DNA from: Elusimicrobiota bacterium
GTDB lineage: Bacteria; Elusimicrobiota; Elusimicrobia; UBA1565; UBA9628
NCBI GenBank assembly: GCA_003151975.1
Contig: PLZD01000003.1
Coordinates: 43,600-107,599 of the forward strand
Direction of reading: 5' to 3'
DNA length: 64,000 bases
Shown: piece by piece, positions 18,514 to 27,308 of the stretch
Layout: each line of letters opens with the position of its first letter
Numbering within the stretch: the first letter of the stretch is position 1
Position numbers and translations under genes: made by a program
Notes under the pieces: generated by a model
The model's database searches: none
Told to the model about the DNA's origin: nothing
The model's input: the letters and a program-made list of their open reading frames with translations, nothing else

Positions 18514-18625
18514 ACCTCGTAACCGCCGCGGGTCGAATTGACGCGCCGCGAGTAGGACCAAAATCGCGCCCCCGGCGGCCCAAGTTCTCATGCTTTCAGA
18601 AGGCTTCCCGCACTATACTACCCGC

Positions 18626-20401
18626 ATGACGAAAGCGCGGATCGATGCTTTGAGCCTGCTTCTAGTCTGCGTGGCTTCCTCTGGCTGGACGCAGACCGGG
18701 ACCTCTTGGCTTCGGGTCGCGTTCAAGCCCGAGGTCACCGCCGAACAACGCTCGAGGCTGGCGCAGGACGGCGCCTCCGGCGGCTGGCTCAAGACCGCCG
18801 AACCGTCGATTGGGGCGGCGGCGCGCTGGGATTGCTCGGCGCAAGCTCTGCAGATCCTACGCGCCGACCCGAGGATCCTTTCCGTCGAGGTGGAAGCCTT
18901 GGAGCCTACCGCATCCGCATCGGCCGACGCCCTCCCTAAAGACGGCGCTCGCGGAGCCATCGATCTCTCCGACATCCCGGCCGAACGACTTTTTGACGGA
19001 GCCGCCGTCCGCCTCGGGAATCTGTCCGACCCCGTGGATGGGACTCTCGGTGCGACGGCGATCGGCGCGACCTTGGCGCCCGCGCCTGCCCTGACCCTGG
19101 CGGCCAAGGCGGAAGTCTTCGAGGGCCGGGCTCAGGCCATCATGAACCCCTGGGGCCTGCTGGGCCAAAGCAACGACATCCCCATTTGGACGGGGACCTA
19201 TATCGCGGCCGAGGCAAACCGCTTCAAAGCCACGCACGATCCCGAGGCTCTCAAGAACATGGAGCGCAGCCTCTGGGGTTTTCATACCTTACATGAGATC
19301 GCCGGCTCCCGCGGCGTGATCGCACGCAACATCCGCGTAGCATTGCCGGAAGACGCCAAGCGGAAGCTCCCGTACGACCAGCACCTCGGCATGGGGAAGT
19401 ACGCCGGCCTGCTCTGGACCGGCGGGCCTTCGTGGGACCAAATGACGGGCTACCTCTTCGGCGTCTCGGAATCCTGGGGCCAGATCCAGGACCCGGCTCT
19501 CAAAGCCGCGTTGTCTTCGGACCTGCGCGCCGTCGCGCACAACTTCATGAGCAATAAGGGCAAGCTCTTGTCCGAAGACACGCACCTCGACTCGTCGCCG
19601 CACTATTATTACCAAGATCGCATTCCGAAGGCGCTTCAGATTTTGACGACGCCGCTGCGCCTCGTCTTGCCGGCGCGCGGGGGCGGCCCCATGTCGGGCC
19701 TCGAGCTCGTCAAGGTCGCGGCCGCGGTCACGGGCGACGCGGACATCGAGGCGTACTACCATCGGCTGATCGACAAGGAAAAATTCGCGTGGTACACGGA
19801 GCACAAGACGGCGGGCGCCACCGAGGCGTTCATCAAGAAGCACGGCAAGCTCATCAATTTCATCGCGCATAGGCTCTACGGCAAGGACGTCAAGGCCACG
19901 GCGGATTCCCTGCGCTCGCCGGTCGGGACCAACCTCGAGCACCTGGAGTTCTACGACCTGCTGAGCAACGAGAGCGACCCGAAGCTCCGCGCGGCGTACG
20001 CGGCGGGGTTTCGCGCCGCCCACGAGCCGGTGGCATCGCACGGGAACACGTTTTGGAATTTCCTCGAGGCCTCACAGCTCGGCGACGACGCGGGCGTCAA
20101 AGACGGATTAGACTCTCTCCAACGTCTTCCCCTGGATTATGGGACGCGCAAGAACAGCGCGGACCCCTCGATCCCCAAATATAAGGGCTTGGGCAGCAAC
20201 TTCTTCCAGCGCAAGCCGCATTGGGAGTGGTTCGCGGAACAGCCGCTGCCGTTCGATAAGCGGCCGATGCATACTTTCCTTTGGCAGAACAACGCGATGG
20301 CGATGGACGGAGATTTCGGATACAAGGACGCCGACGGAGCCGCGTATCTGGTCGCTTATTGGTTCGGACGCTCGCACGGGTACATCGCACCGGCGCAATG
20401 A
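18626..20401 (+). CDS. large exported helical protein of unknown function
   Basis: 591 residues with a signal peptide (~1-22). Residues ~28-95 look like a small alpha/beta propeptide-like unit (WLRVAFKPEVTAEQRSRLAQ ... ILSVEVE), reminiscent of inhibitor I9-like prodomains. From ~165 on it is helix-rich with many aromatic and His residues (GFHTLHEIAGSRG, WTGGPSWDQMTGYLFG), suggestive of an alpha/alpha toroid enzyme. I cannot name a family. ATG 18626 sits 6 nt after TATACT. It is convergent with the YARHG-domain gene. Confidence 0.75.
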   Translation: MTKARIDALSLLLVCVASSGWTQTGTSWLRVAFKPEVTAEQRSRLAQDGASGGWLKTAEPSIGAAARWDCSAQALQILRADPRILSVEVEALEPTASASADALPKDGARGAIDLSDIPAERLFDGAAVRLGNLSDPVDGTLGATAIGATLAPAPALTLAAKAEVFEGRAQAIMNPWGLLGQSNDIPIWTGTYIAAEANRFKATHDPEALKNMERSLWGFHTLHEIAGSRGVIARNIRVALPEDAKRKLPYDQHLGMGKYAGLLWTGGPSWDQMTGYLFGVSESWGQIQDPALKAALSSDLRAVAHNFMSNKGKLLSEDTHLDSSPHYYYQDRIPKALQILTTPLRLVLPARGGGPMSGLELVKVAAAVTGDADIEAYYHRLIDKEKFAWYTEHKTAGATEAFIKKHGKLINFIAHRLYGKDVKATADSLRSPVGTNLEHLEFYDLLSNESDPKLRAAYAAGFRAAHEPVASHGNTFWNFLEASQLGDDAGVKDGLDSLQRLPLDYGTRKNSADPSIPKYKGLGSNFFQRKPHWEWFAEQPLPFDKRPMHTFLWQNNAMAMDGDFGYKDADGAAYLVAYWFGRSHGYIAPAQ

Positions 20402-20408
20402 GTCTCGC

Positions 20409-21512
20409 TCATCGCGACCTTCCGGTCAAGGTCTTAACAAGTCCCTTCTCGTAGGCGGCGATGAGCTCAACGTTCTCACGCTCGACCGGACTCAGATCGG
20501 AATCCTTGAAATCGGCGCGGGGAACGTACCAGCCGTACCTTTTGACCGAGCGTTTGTCGAAGTAGGCCGCCAGACCGGGGTCGCGGAAACTCCTGCCGTG
20601 CAGAGCATAGAAAGTATTCTTCAAGAGCCGCAGCTGCGCCGGAGACAAAGTATCCAGCAGTTGCCGGGACAGGACCTGATTTCGGTAGGTCTCGATGTAA
20701 TCCTCCCAGGGCTGACTGTCGTAGCGGGAGGGCTCGCCCACGGCGATCTCCACCTTGGCGTCGATGTCAGGCTTGAGGTCGGCGATCGAGTAGCTGAAGG
20801 CGTAATCGCCGACGCGAGCGATCTCCCAATCTCCGCTGGCGCCCATGGAAAGGTGCCTCACCCAGGCCGAGGAGGAGCTCTGGATAATAAAAGTGGCGCG
20901 CCCGATGGGCCCCTTCCAAGATCTTCCCGTTCCGTAGATATACTCGGCGGTCAGAGTGTTGTTGCCGGAATCGAAGAACCCGGTGTAGCTCACGCGCACC
21001 TTCGTCGTGCGTCCGCCTGGGAAGGAAGTCTCTTTGATGAGCCACCGGCGCTCTTCGACATTGTTAAGATAGTTTTCGCCCTTCCTCGATTCCACCAAAT
21101 CGGAGGCCGACTTGAAGTCCGTCGGCGCGCCTTGGACCGTGACCGACTCGGGCACGTCTCTTACCGGGACCTCTGCGCCGTCGACCCAGGTGCGAAAATT
21201 CCCCGGCCCGGCGCCGTCCAAGCTGGACGCCGCGTCGATGACGCCATCCGCCTTGCCGCGCCAGGGGAATCCCACGGAGACCGTCGTCGAAGGGCCGGCG
21301 TTGTAGAACCAAAAGACGGCGTCGACTTGATAGCTCTGCGCGTCGAGAACGATTCGCACCGTCTCCGACGACATAGCGATCGTCGGATGCTCACCCCTCT
21401 GAAGGCTGGCGCCCCCGCTGACGACTTGGGCAAAACCGTCGTCGGCCCGCACGCGGCTTGGGCCGGCGATCGCCGACATGACGATCAGCGCCATGAGCAA
21501 GGAGCCGCGCAT
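20409..21512 (-). CDS. exported DUF4424-like protein with C-terminal YARHG domain
   Basis: 367 residues with a signal peptide (~1-23). Residues ~25-260 match the general pattern of DUF4424: beta-rich, 'YQVDAVFWFYN', 'VGFPW', 'VRVSYTGFF'. Residues ~285-350 form a YARHG domain (FYALHGRSFRDPGLAAYF, then RYGWYVPR). YARHG is an extracellular domain thought to sit near peptidoglycan or in envelope proteins. Function unknown. Its 3' end faces the helical exported protein with 7 bp between the stops. Confidence 0.72.
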   Translation of the reverse strand: MRGSLLMALIVMSAIAGPSRVRADDGFAQVVSGGASLQRGEHPTIAMSSETVRIVLDAQSYQVDAVFWFYNAGPSTTVSVGFPWRGKADGVIDAASSLDGAGPGNFRTWVDGAEVPVRDVPESVTVQGAPTDFKSASDLVESRKGENYLNNVEERRWLIKETSFPGGRTTKVRVSYTGFFDSGNNTLTAEYIYGTGRSWKGPIGRATFIIQSSSSAWVRHLSMGASGDWEIARVGDYAFSYSIADLKPDIDAKVEIAVGEPSRYDSQPWEDYIETYRNQVLSRQLLDTLSPAQLRLLKNTFYALHGRSFRDPGLAAYFDKRSVKRYGWYVPRADFKDSDLSPVERENVELIAAYEKGLVKTLTGRSR

Positions 21513-21593
21513 GGCCCAAGCTTACCAAAGTTTGCCTTCTAACGGCGCCGCGCTAGTCTGGTGTGACATTTCCAATTGGGCGTAACAATAGCC

Positions 21594-21622
21594 TTGACGC
21601 GGGCCTGATCCGGAGCTAACCT
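21594..21622 (+). promoter_or_regulatory. promoter of the caspase lipoprotein gene
   Basis: TTGACG (21594-21599), 17-nt spacer, TAACCT (21617-21622). The ATG is 6 nt downstream, again a leaderless layout. The -10 is weak. Confidence 0.5.
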
Positions 21623-21628
21623 TCCTTC

Positions 21629-23047
21629 ATGCGCGACATAATCGTCTTATCGTTCGCCGCGGCGGTGCTGTCGGGATGCTATACGATGCCGCCGCGAACA
21701 GATCCTGTGGACGCCCTGGGCCTGAAAGCGAACAGCGCGTACAAGAATCTCGTTCTGGCGGTCGTCCGGTCCGACAACACGAAGAACTCCATGAAGTATC
21801 TCCACGATACCGACAAGGTCTACACCAGAGGCAATTTCGGGCTGCCCGCCTACCACTTGGACGCCGACGGCCTTTTCGTGCAAATCACGTCGATGCTTCA
21901 GAGCGAGTTCAAAAGCGTTTCATACATCGACAGCATCGACAATGTGTCGGGTGACGCGGACTTGGTCGCCGTCCTCGATGTGTATCAAAAGATGAGTCTG
22001 GTCACCGGCTCGGTGACGACATTCGACTATAAGCTGATTTTTACGACGACTGATAAGCGGATGATCGATACCGCCGCCGGAGAAGGCAGCTCGAAGATCA
22101 CTTTCCCCCACACCTGGGCCACAACGGGCAAGAAGGCCGCCTCCGAGGCCCTCGCAAACCTCGGCCGTTCGCTGGACGCTTCGGAGAAGCTCCAGGCCTT
22201 CGCGCGATCCGGGCGAAATCCGTCGGGCGGGCCGTCCGAGGCCGTGTCCGCCGCGCCGCGGGAGAAGGAGTACCATTCCGACGTGGACCGCGCCGTCTAC
22301 CGCTTGGCGGAGAATCCCAACGATTTCGCGCTCGTCATCGGCGTCGAGGGATATGAGCGCCTGCCCAAGGCCGATTTCGCACGCAGAGACGCCGAGGCCG
22401 TGCGCTCGCACCTCATCGCCTTGGGATATCCCGAACGCAACATCATTTTTCTGACCGGCCAAGAAGCGAGCAAGACCGGCATTCAAAAATATATCGAGGA
22501 GTGGCTGCCGAGGAACGTCGACGAGGATTCCCGAGTCTTCTTTTATTTCTCGGGGCATGGGGCGCCCGACGTCGGCACCCGCCAAGCCTACCTCATGCCG
22601 TGGGACGGCGACGCGAAATTCCTCGAGACCACCGGCTACCCCATCAAGCGCCTATACGCCAAGCTGAACGCGCTCAAGTCAAAACAGATCATTGTGGCGT
22701 TGGATTCCTGCTTCTCCGGCGTGGGCGGTCGTTCCGTCTTGGCGCCCGGGCTGCGGCCGCTCGTGACGAAAGTCGACGTCGACCCGGCCGGCGCCGGCAA
22801 TTTGATCGTCCTTTCGGCGTCGGCCGCCGATGAGGCGACGGGCACGGCCGAGGATCAAGGGCACGGTCTGTTTACCTACTACTTCCTGAAGGCGCTGAGC
22901 GCGACAAAGGGGGACGCGACGATCCAGGCGCTCTACGATTATCTGTCGCCTCGCGTCCAAGCGGATGCCAAGCGGGACAACCGCGACCAGACTCCTCAGT
23001 TGATCTCGTCGGATCTGGCCGGCAAGGCCGGCTTACGTCTCAGATGA
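21629..23047 (+). CDS. lipoprotein with C-terminal caspase (C14) domain
   Basis: 472 residues. The N-terminus has a lipobox (LSGC, Cys17), so the protein should be lipid-anchored in the envelope. Residues ~35-195 form an alpha/beta domain like small outer-membrane lipoproteins. Residues ~230-465 are a caspase-like protease: NDFALVIGVEGY at the first strand, catalytic His310 in YFSGHG and Cys361 in ALDSCFSG, and a SASAADEATG strand as in bacterial orthocaspases. Both catalytic residues are present. It should cut after a basic or acidic P1 residue, but specificity cannot be read. Bacterial caspases are usually cytoplasmic or secreted; lipid anchoring is less common. Confidence 0.88.
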   Translation: MRDIIVLSFAAAVLSGCYTMPPRTDPVDALGLKANSAYKNLVLAVVRSDNTKNSMKYLHDTDKVYTRGNFGLPAYHLDADGLFVQITSMLQSEFKSVSYIDSIDNVSGDADLVAVLDVYQKMSLVTGSVTTFDYKLIFTTTDKRMIDTAAGEGSSKITFPHTWATTGKKAASEALANLGRSLDASEKLQAFARSGRNPSGGPSEAVSAAPREKEYHSDVDRAVYRLAENPNDFALVIGVEGYERLPKADFARRDAEAVRSHLIALGYPERNIIFLTGQEASKTGIQKYIEEWLPRNVDEDSRVFFYFSGHGAPDVGTRQAYLMPWDGDAKFLETTGYPIKRLYAKLNALKSKQIIVALDSCFSGVGGRSVLAPGLRPLVTKVDVDPAGAGNLIVLSASAADEATGTAEDQGHGLFTYYFLKALSATKGDATIQALYDYLSPRVQADAKRDNRDQTPQLISSDLAGKAGLRLR

Positions 23048-23049
23048 GG

Positions 23050-23075
23050 CGACCTCGTAAGAAAATCTAGCCCGC
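23050..23075 (+). repeat. 26-nt repeat copy 2 (CCTCGTAAGAAAATCTAG core)
   Basis: Matches 17429-17454 at 25 of 26 positions. It begins 3 nt after the stop of the caspase lipoprotein gene. The core reads PRKKI-stop in a frame other than that of the gene. Confidence 0.7.
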
Positions 23076-23082
23076 CGGCGGC

Positions 23083-24120
23083 TTAGAGCGTCTTCATGTC
23101 GACCGTGAAGCGATAGCGCACGTCGTTGCGCATCATCCGCTCGTAGGCCTTGTTGATGTCCTTCATCGGAATGACTTCGACGTCTGAGAAGACTTTGTGC
23201 TTCGCGCAGAAGTCGAGCATGTCCTGAGTCTCCTGGATGCCGCCGATCACCGAGCCTGAGAGGCTCTTGCTGCCGCCGACCAAGGAGAAAGCCCCGACCT
23301 GCATCGGCTTGGGCGGCGCGCCCACGAGCACCACCGTGCCGCGCGTCTTGACCCAGGAAAGCGCCGCGTTGATGTCGTGGTCGGCCGACACCGTGTCGAT
23401 GATCAGGTCGAAGCGGTTGGCCAGCGTCGCGCCGGCCGCGGATGTCAGCGCGAACTCGTGCGCGCCGAGGCGCTTGGCGTCGGCCTCCTTGGACTTCGAG
23501 CTCGAGAGCACTGTGACCTCCGCGCCCATCGCGGCGCCGATCTTGACGGCCATGTGCCCGAGTCCGCCCAGGCCCAGCACGCCCAGCCGGTCGCCCTTCT
23601 TGACGTCCCAGCGCTTGAGCGGCGAGTAGGTCGTGATGCCGGCGCACAATAGCGGCGCCACGCGCTCGAGCGGCAGTCCCGCCGCGACCTTCAAGGCAAA
23701 GGCCTCTGCGACGACGATGTGCGAGGAGTATCCGCCGTGCGTCGGGGTGACGTTGTCCTGCTCGGTGTTGTTGTAAGTGAATGAGGTGTGGACCTCGCAG
23801 TGCTGCTCGAGGCCTTTCTTGCAGGCCGCGCACTTGCGGCAGGCGTCGACCATGCAGCCCACGCCCGCGAAATCGCCGACCTTGAATTTCTTGACCTTCG
23901 CGCCGACCTGGCTGACCTTGCCCACGATCTCATGGCCGGGGACCATCGGATAATTCGACATACCCCACTCGTTGCGCGTCTGATGGATGTCGGTGTGGCA
24001 GATGCCGCAGTGAGTGATGTCGATGCGGATGTCGTTTTCTCCGGGCTCCCGGCGCGAAATCTTGAACGGCGCGACCTCGGAGGTCGCGCTTTGCACGGCG
24101 TAGGCTTTGGCTTCGGACAT
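23083..24120 (-). CDS. zinc-dependent NAD(P)-alcohol dehydrogenase (CAD/YahK type)
   Basis: 345-residue medium-chain dehydrogenase. Catalytic zinc ligands Cys41, His63 and Glu64 (GICHTD, GHE) are present, as is the structural zinc set Cys94, Cys97, Cys100 and Cys108. The cofactor motif is GLGGLGHMAVK, and the SSSKSKEADAK stretch after strand 2 favours NADPH. Enzymes of this branch reduce aldehydes, including cinnamyl and other reactive aldehydes. It is the last gene of the TetR-controlled operon and has a strong ribosome binding site (AGGAGA). ATG 24120 is where the conserved N-terminus starts. Confidence 0.93.
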   Translation of the reverse strand: MSEAKAYAVQSATSEVAPFKISRREPGENDIRIDITHCGICHTDIHQTRNEWGMSNYPMVPGHEIVGKVSQVGAKVKKFKVGDFAGVGCMVDACRKCAACKKGLEQHCEVHTSFTYNNTEQDNVTPTHGGYSSHIVVAEAFALKVAAGLPLERVAPLLCAGITTYSPLKRWDVKKGDRLGVLGLGGLGHMAVKIGAAMGAEVTVLSSSKSKEADAKRLGAHEFALTSAAGATLANRFDLIIDTVSADHDINAALSWVKTRGTVVLVGAPPKPMQVGAFSLVGGSKSLSGSVIGGIQETQDMLDFCAKHKVFSDVEVIPMKDINKAYERMMRNDVRYRFTVDMKTL

Positions 24121-24159
24121 TTCAGTCTCCTTTTTTCTTTGCTTCGACAATCTTCGCAA

Positions 24160-24591
24160 TTATTTGAGGGCATTGTCCCAATGCTCGACGATCACGCCGT
24201 CCTTGACGCGGAACATGTCGAACCAAAAGCTCTCGTAAGTCTTCGACTTGTCCTTGGGCTCCGGGCGCTCGACCTTCCACATGAGCGTGACCAAGTCGTC
24301 TTCGGCGATCACGGTTTCAGGCGGGTCGGAAAGCTCCGGTTTGACTGCTTTAGGCGTTTTCCACTTCGCCGAGAAGTAATTCATAAAGCCGTCCCTGCCC
24401 GTGGCCACGAGCGGATTGTGCTGCGCGTAGCCTGGAGACAGGTACTGCTTCGCGGCCTCCGCGTTCTGCGCCTCGAAGACGACGCGGAAGAAGTCGAGGA
24501 CGAGTTTCTTGTTGGCGTCCTCACGGACGCCCGCATGAGCCGAACCGCCGCAGAGCAGCGCGAGCACGAGAAGAACGAGGTTCTTTCTCAC
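24160..24591 (-). CDS. exported SnoaL-like (NTF2 fold) protein
   Basis: 143 residues with a signal peptide (LVLLVLALLCGGSAHA). The mature part is a SnoaL/NTF2-like domain: helical start with VLDFFRVVFEAQNAE, YLSPGYAQHNPLVATGRDGF, and the closing strand FWFDMFRVKDGVIVEHWD. Family members act as cyclases or isomerases, or only bind small ligands. The GTG start overlaps the stop of the nitroreductase gene as GTGA. It is in the TetR operon, so it may handle a periplasmic electrophile or its product (inference). Confidence 0.85.
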   Translation of the reverse strand: MRKNLVLLVLALLCGGSAHAGVREDANKKLVLDFFRVVFEAQNAEAAKQYLSPGYAQHNPLVATGRDGFMNYFSAKWKTPKAVKPELSDPPETVIAEDDLVTLMWKVERPEPKDKSKTYESFWFDMFRVKDGVIVEHWDNALK

Positions 24592-25250
24592 AGGTGCGCC
24601 ACCACGTCGGCGCGGTCGAAGCGCACCTTCGGCGCCGTCGCGTAGCCGTCGTCATCGGCGCGGTAGCCCGCGGCCGCCAGCACGACGGCCGTGTAGCCTT
24701 TCTCGGAAAGTCCAAGAATCTCGTCGTACTTAGCCGGATCGAAGCCCTCCATCGGGCAGGCGTCGACGCCGAGCGCGGCCGCGGCCGACAGGAAAGTGCC
24801 GAGCGCGATGTAGACTTGGCGCGAGGCCCAAGCCAATAGATGTTCCTTCGGCTTGGACATCGAGCCGAGCATCATCTGCTTGTAGTCGCCGAGCTTCTCA
24901 ACGGGCGTCTTGCGGACCGCGCCGAGGCGCGCGATGAAGCGCTCCACGTCCGCGGGGCCGAGGTCCTTGCGCGCGGCGAAGACCACGAGGCGGTCGGCGT
25001 CGGTGATCTGGCTCTGGTTCCACGACGCGGGCTTGAGCTTCGCGCGCAAGGCCGGGTCGTCGACCACGAAGAATTTCCACGGCTGAAGCCCGTAGGACGA
25101 GGGCGACAGCACGAGGGACTCCTCCAGAGCGTCCCAAACAGCCGCGGAGATTTTCCGCTTCGGGTCGAATTTCTTCGTCGCGTAGCGCGCGCGCAAGCCT
25201 TTCAGCAGAGCTTCAGGGTTTCCCCCTTTTTCAAGCGTGTTCATATTCAT
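24588..25250 (-). CDS. NAD(P)H-dependent nitroreductase family oxidoreductase
   Basis: 220 residues, NfsB-like FMN enzyme. The N-terminal RYATKKFDPKRKI segment and PSSYGLQPWKFFVV motif bind FMN; the GYRADDDGYATAPKVRF end is typical of NfsB relatives. Family members reduce nitro compounds, quinones or other electrophiles in the cytoplasm. It has a strong ribosome binding site (AAAGGAG) 7 nt before ATG and sits 11 nt after the pirin gene. The stop overlaps the SnoaL-like start. Confidence 0.93.
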   Translation of the reverse strand: MNMNTLEKGGNPEALLKGLRARYATKKFDPKRKISAAVWDALEESLVLSPSSYGLQPWKFFVVDDPALRAKLKPASWNQSQITDADRLVVFAARKDLGPADVERFIARLGAVRKTPVEKLGDYKQMMLGSMSKPKEHLLAWASRQVYIALGTFLSAAAALGVDACPMEGFDPAKYDEILGLSEKGYTAVVLAAAGYRADDDGYATAPKVRFDRADVVAHL

Positions 25251-25261
25251 GTGTATCTCCT

Positions 25262-26134
25262 TTAGTCCTTCAGATGACCGAATTTTCCGCTGTTGTAGTC
25301 CTCGATAGCCTGATTGATCTCGTCGACGCTGTTCATCACGAACGGACCGTAATGCACCAAAGGTTCCTCGATGGGCGCGCCGCTCAGGAACATCACGATC
25401 GAGTCCGTCACCGAGTCGACGATCACCTCGTCTCCGTCGTTCTTGAAGAGGATAAATTCCCCTTCAGAAACGGCGGCCGAGCCGTTGGCTTTGACCTTGC
25501 CCTGCAGCACGAGCAGGGCCGTGTTGTAGTCCTTGGGCGTCGGCAGGCGCACTTTCGCGCCGGGTTTCAGCCGAAGGTCGAGCATGTGCGCGGGCGAGAA
25601 GGTCCGGGCCGGGCCCTTCGTCTCCTCATACGCGCCCGAGATCACGCGTACAAGGCCGAGGTCGCGCGACAGCGCGACCTCCGCAATGCTTGAGTTCGTA
25701 AGGGCCTGGTAATTTGGTATCGCGAGCTTGTCTTTTTTGGGCAGGTTGACCCAGATCTGGATCATGTGCAGGATCCCGCCCTTCTTGGCGAAGCTCGCCT
25801 CGTGGAACTCGTTGTGCAGAATGCCCTTACCCGCCGTCATCCACTGCACCTCGCCGGGGTTGATGACGCCGCCGTTGCCGGCGCTGTCATGATGCGCGAC
25901 CGAGCCTTGATAGGCGATGGTCACCGTTTCGAAGCCCCGGTGCGGATGGGTGCCGACGCCGCGCTTCATCGTCGTGGGCTCGTACTCCTCGGGTTTCTGG
26001 TAATCGAGAAGGAAGAACGGGCTCATGCGCTTCTCGAAGTCGGTGGCGGCTGGGAAATAATTGCTCACGTGAAAGCCGTTGCCGACCCAGTGCTCGGGCA
26101 TTCCCTTGAAGACGCGCTCGATGGTTCTTTTCAT
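25262..26134 (-). CDS. pirin family protein
   Basis: 290 residues with two cupin domains. The N-terminal cupin carries the metal site HPHRGFET with later HNEFHE, matching the pirin Fe-binding His/His/His/Glu set. Pirins from bacteria act as quercetin 2,3-dioxygenases or as redox sensors. A good ribosome binding site (GGAGG) precedes the ATG. Neighbours (nitroreductase, dehydrogenase) support a role in handling aromatic or redox-active compounds. Confidence 0.94.
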   Translation of the reverse strand: MKRTIERVFKGMPEHWVGNGFHVSNYFPAATDFEKRMSPFFLLDYQKPEEYEPTTMKRGVGTHPHRGFETVTIAYQGSVAHHDSAGNGGVINPGEVQWMTAGKGILHNEFHEASFAKKGGILHMIQIWVNLPKKDKLAIPNYQALTNSSIAEVALSRDLGLVRVISGAYEETKGPARTFSPAHMLDLRLKPGAKVRLPTPKDYNTALLVLQGKVKANGSAAVSEGEFILFKNDGDEVIVDSVTDSIVMFLSGAPIEEPLVHYGPFVMNSVDEINQAIEDYNSGKFGHLKD

Positions 26135-26147
26135 AACTCCTCCGTTG

Positions 26148-27299
26148 TCACGCAGTGGCCGTCTGTGCCAAGACCGGCAGGGTGAACCGGAAAGTGGTCC
26201 CCTTGCCGAGCTCGGTCTCGAAACCGATGCTGCCGCCCATCTTCTCGACGATCGCTTTCGCGATGCTCAAGCCCAGGCCGGTCCCCTTTCGCGTCGCCGA
26301 GTCGGGGGCGGAAGTGTCGCGCGCGAATTTCCCGAAGATGCGGCTTCGGAACTGCTCCGAGATGCCGGGGCCGCGGTCAACGACGGCCACGCTGACGCCG
26401 TTTGCCGCCTCCTCGACGGCGACGGACACGACTCCATCGGCCGGTGAGAACTTCGCCGCGTTCGACAACAAATTGGCGAGCACCTCCATGAGCCGCGCCG
26501 GATCGGCGTTGACCACCGCGCCCGGCACGGAGCGCCCGAGCTCGAATCGGATGCCCCGCGACTTCGCGTAGCCGCGCATGTCGGAGAGAGCTTCTTCGAT
26601 GAGCGGCGTCAACTCGACGGGCTTGAGCGCGAAATCGAGGCCTCCCGATTCGATCTTGGCCACGTTGAGGTAGCGGTCGGTGAGCTCGAGCAGGCGCTCC
26701 GCGTTGCGGTGCGCCATTTGCGCGAGTTCGACGGCCTGGGGCGAGAGATCGCCTTGATTCATCTCCGCCATCGCCCGCAAAGCGCCGATCATGACGGCCA
26801 GAGGCGTGCGCAGCTCGTGGCTGGCGAGCGCCACGGCCTCATCCTTGAGCTGCTGCACCTTTTGGCATTCGGTCATGTCGTGAAACACGACCCGGGCGTA
26901 ATAAGGACGCCCGTTCTCGATGCGCAGGTTGATCGAACCCTTCACGGGCACGACGCGCCCGTCCTTTCCGACGAGACGCAGGATGACATCGGCCACGGAC
27001 TCGCCGGCGACGAGCTTGCGCAAGTGTCCTTCCTTCCGTGTCGTGCTGCGGTCGCCGGGATGGATCAGATCGTCGAAGCGCAGACCGGTCAGCTCGGACT
27101 CTTCGTAGCCCAGCCGCTTGCTCCAAGCCCGATTCGCGTAGAGAAAGCGCCCGTCGAGGCCGATCATCGCGACGAAGTCCTCGACGTTGTCGACCAAATC
27201 CTCGAGCCTGACCAGCCCGTTGAGTCGGGCGGTCATGTCGTGCATGAAGTTTTGCGGAGCGGCCGTCTGGGTCTCGTACGGCTCTAGAACGCGGTTCAT
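26148..27299 (-). CDS. PAS-domain sensor histidine kinase, apparently soluble
   Basis: 383 residues without membrane segments. A PAS domain spans ~35-145 (VAMIGLDGRFLYANRAWSK, ELTGLRFDDLIHPGD). The HisKA phospho-acceptor is His161 in ASHELRTPLAV, and the HATPase domain has NLLSNAAKFSP, DRGPGIS, KGTGLGLSIAK and GGSIGFE. All boxes are intact. No response regulator gene lies in the operon or elsewhere in the window. It sits 9 nt downstream of the HtrA-like gene with an AGGAGG ribosome binding site. Its place in the TetR operon suggests it senses redox or aromatic signals (inference). Confidence 0.93.
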   Translation of the reverse strand: MNRVLEPYETQTAAPQNFMHDMTARLNGLVRLEDLVDNVEDFVAMIGLDGRFLYANRAWSKRLGYEESELTGLRFDDLIHPGDRSTTRKEGHLRKLVAGESVADVILRLVGKDGRVVPVKGSINLRIENGRPYYARVVFHDMTECQKVQQLKDEAVALASHELRTPLAVMIGALRAMAEMNQGDLSPQAVELAQMAHRNAERLLELTDRYLNVAKIESGGLDFALKPVELTPLIEEALSDMRGYAKSRGIRFELGRSVPGAVVNADPARLMEVLANLLSNAAKFSPADGVVSVAVEEAANGVSVAVVDRGPGISEQFRSRIFGKFARDTSAPDSATRKGTGLGLSIAKAIVEKMGGSIGFETELGKGTTFRFTLPVLAQTATA

Positions 27300-27308
27300 A
27301 TCGCCTCC

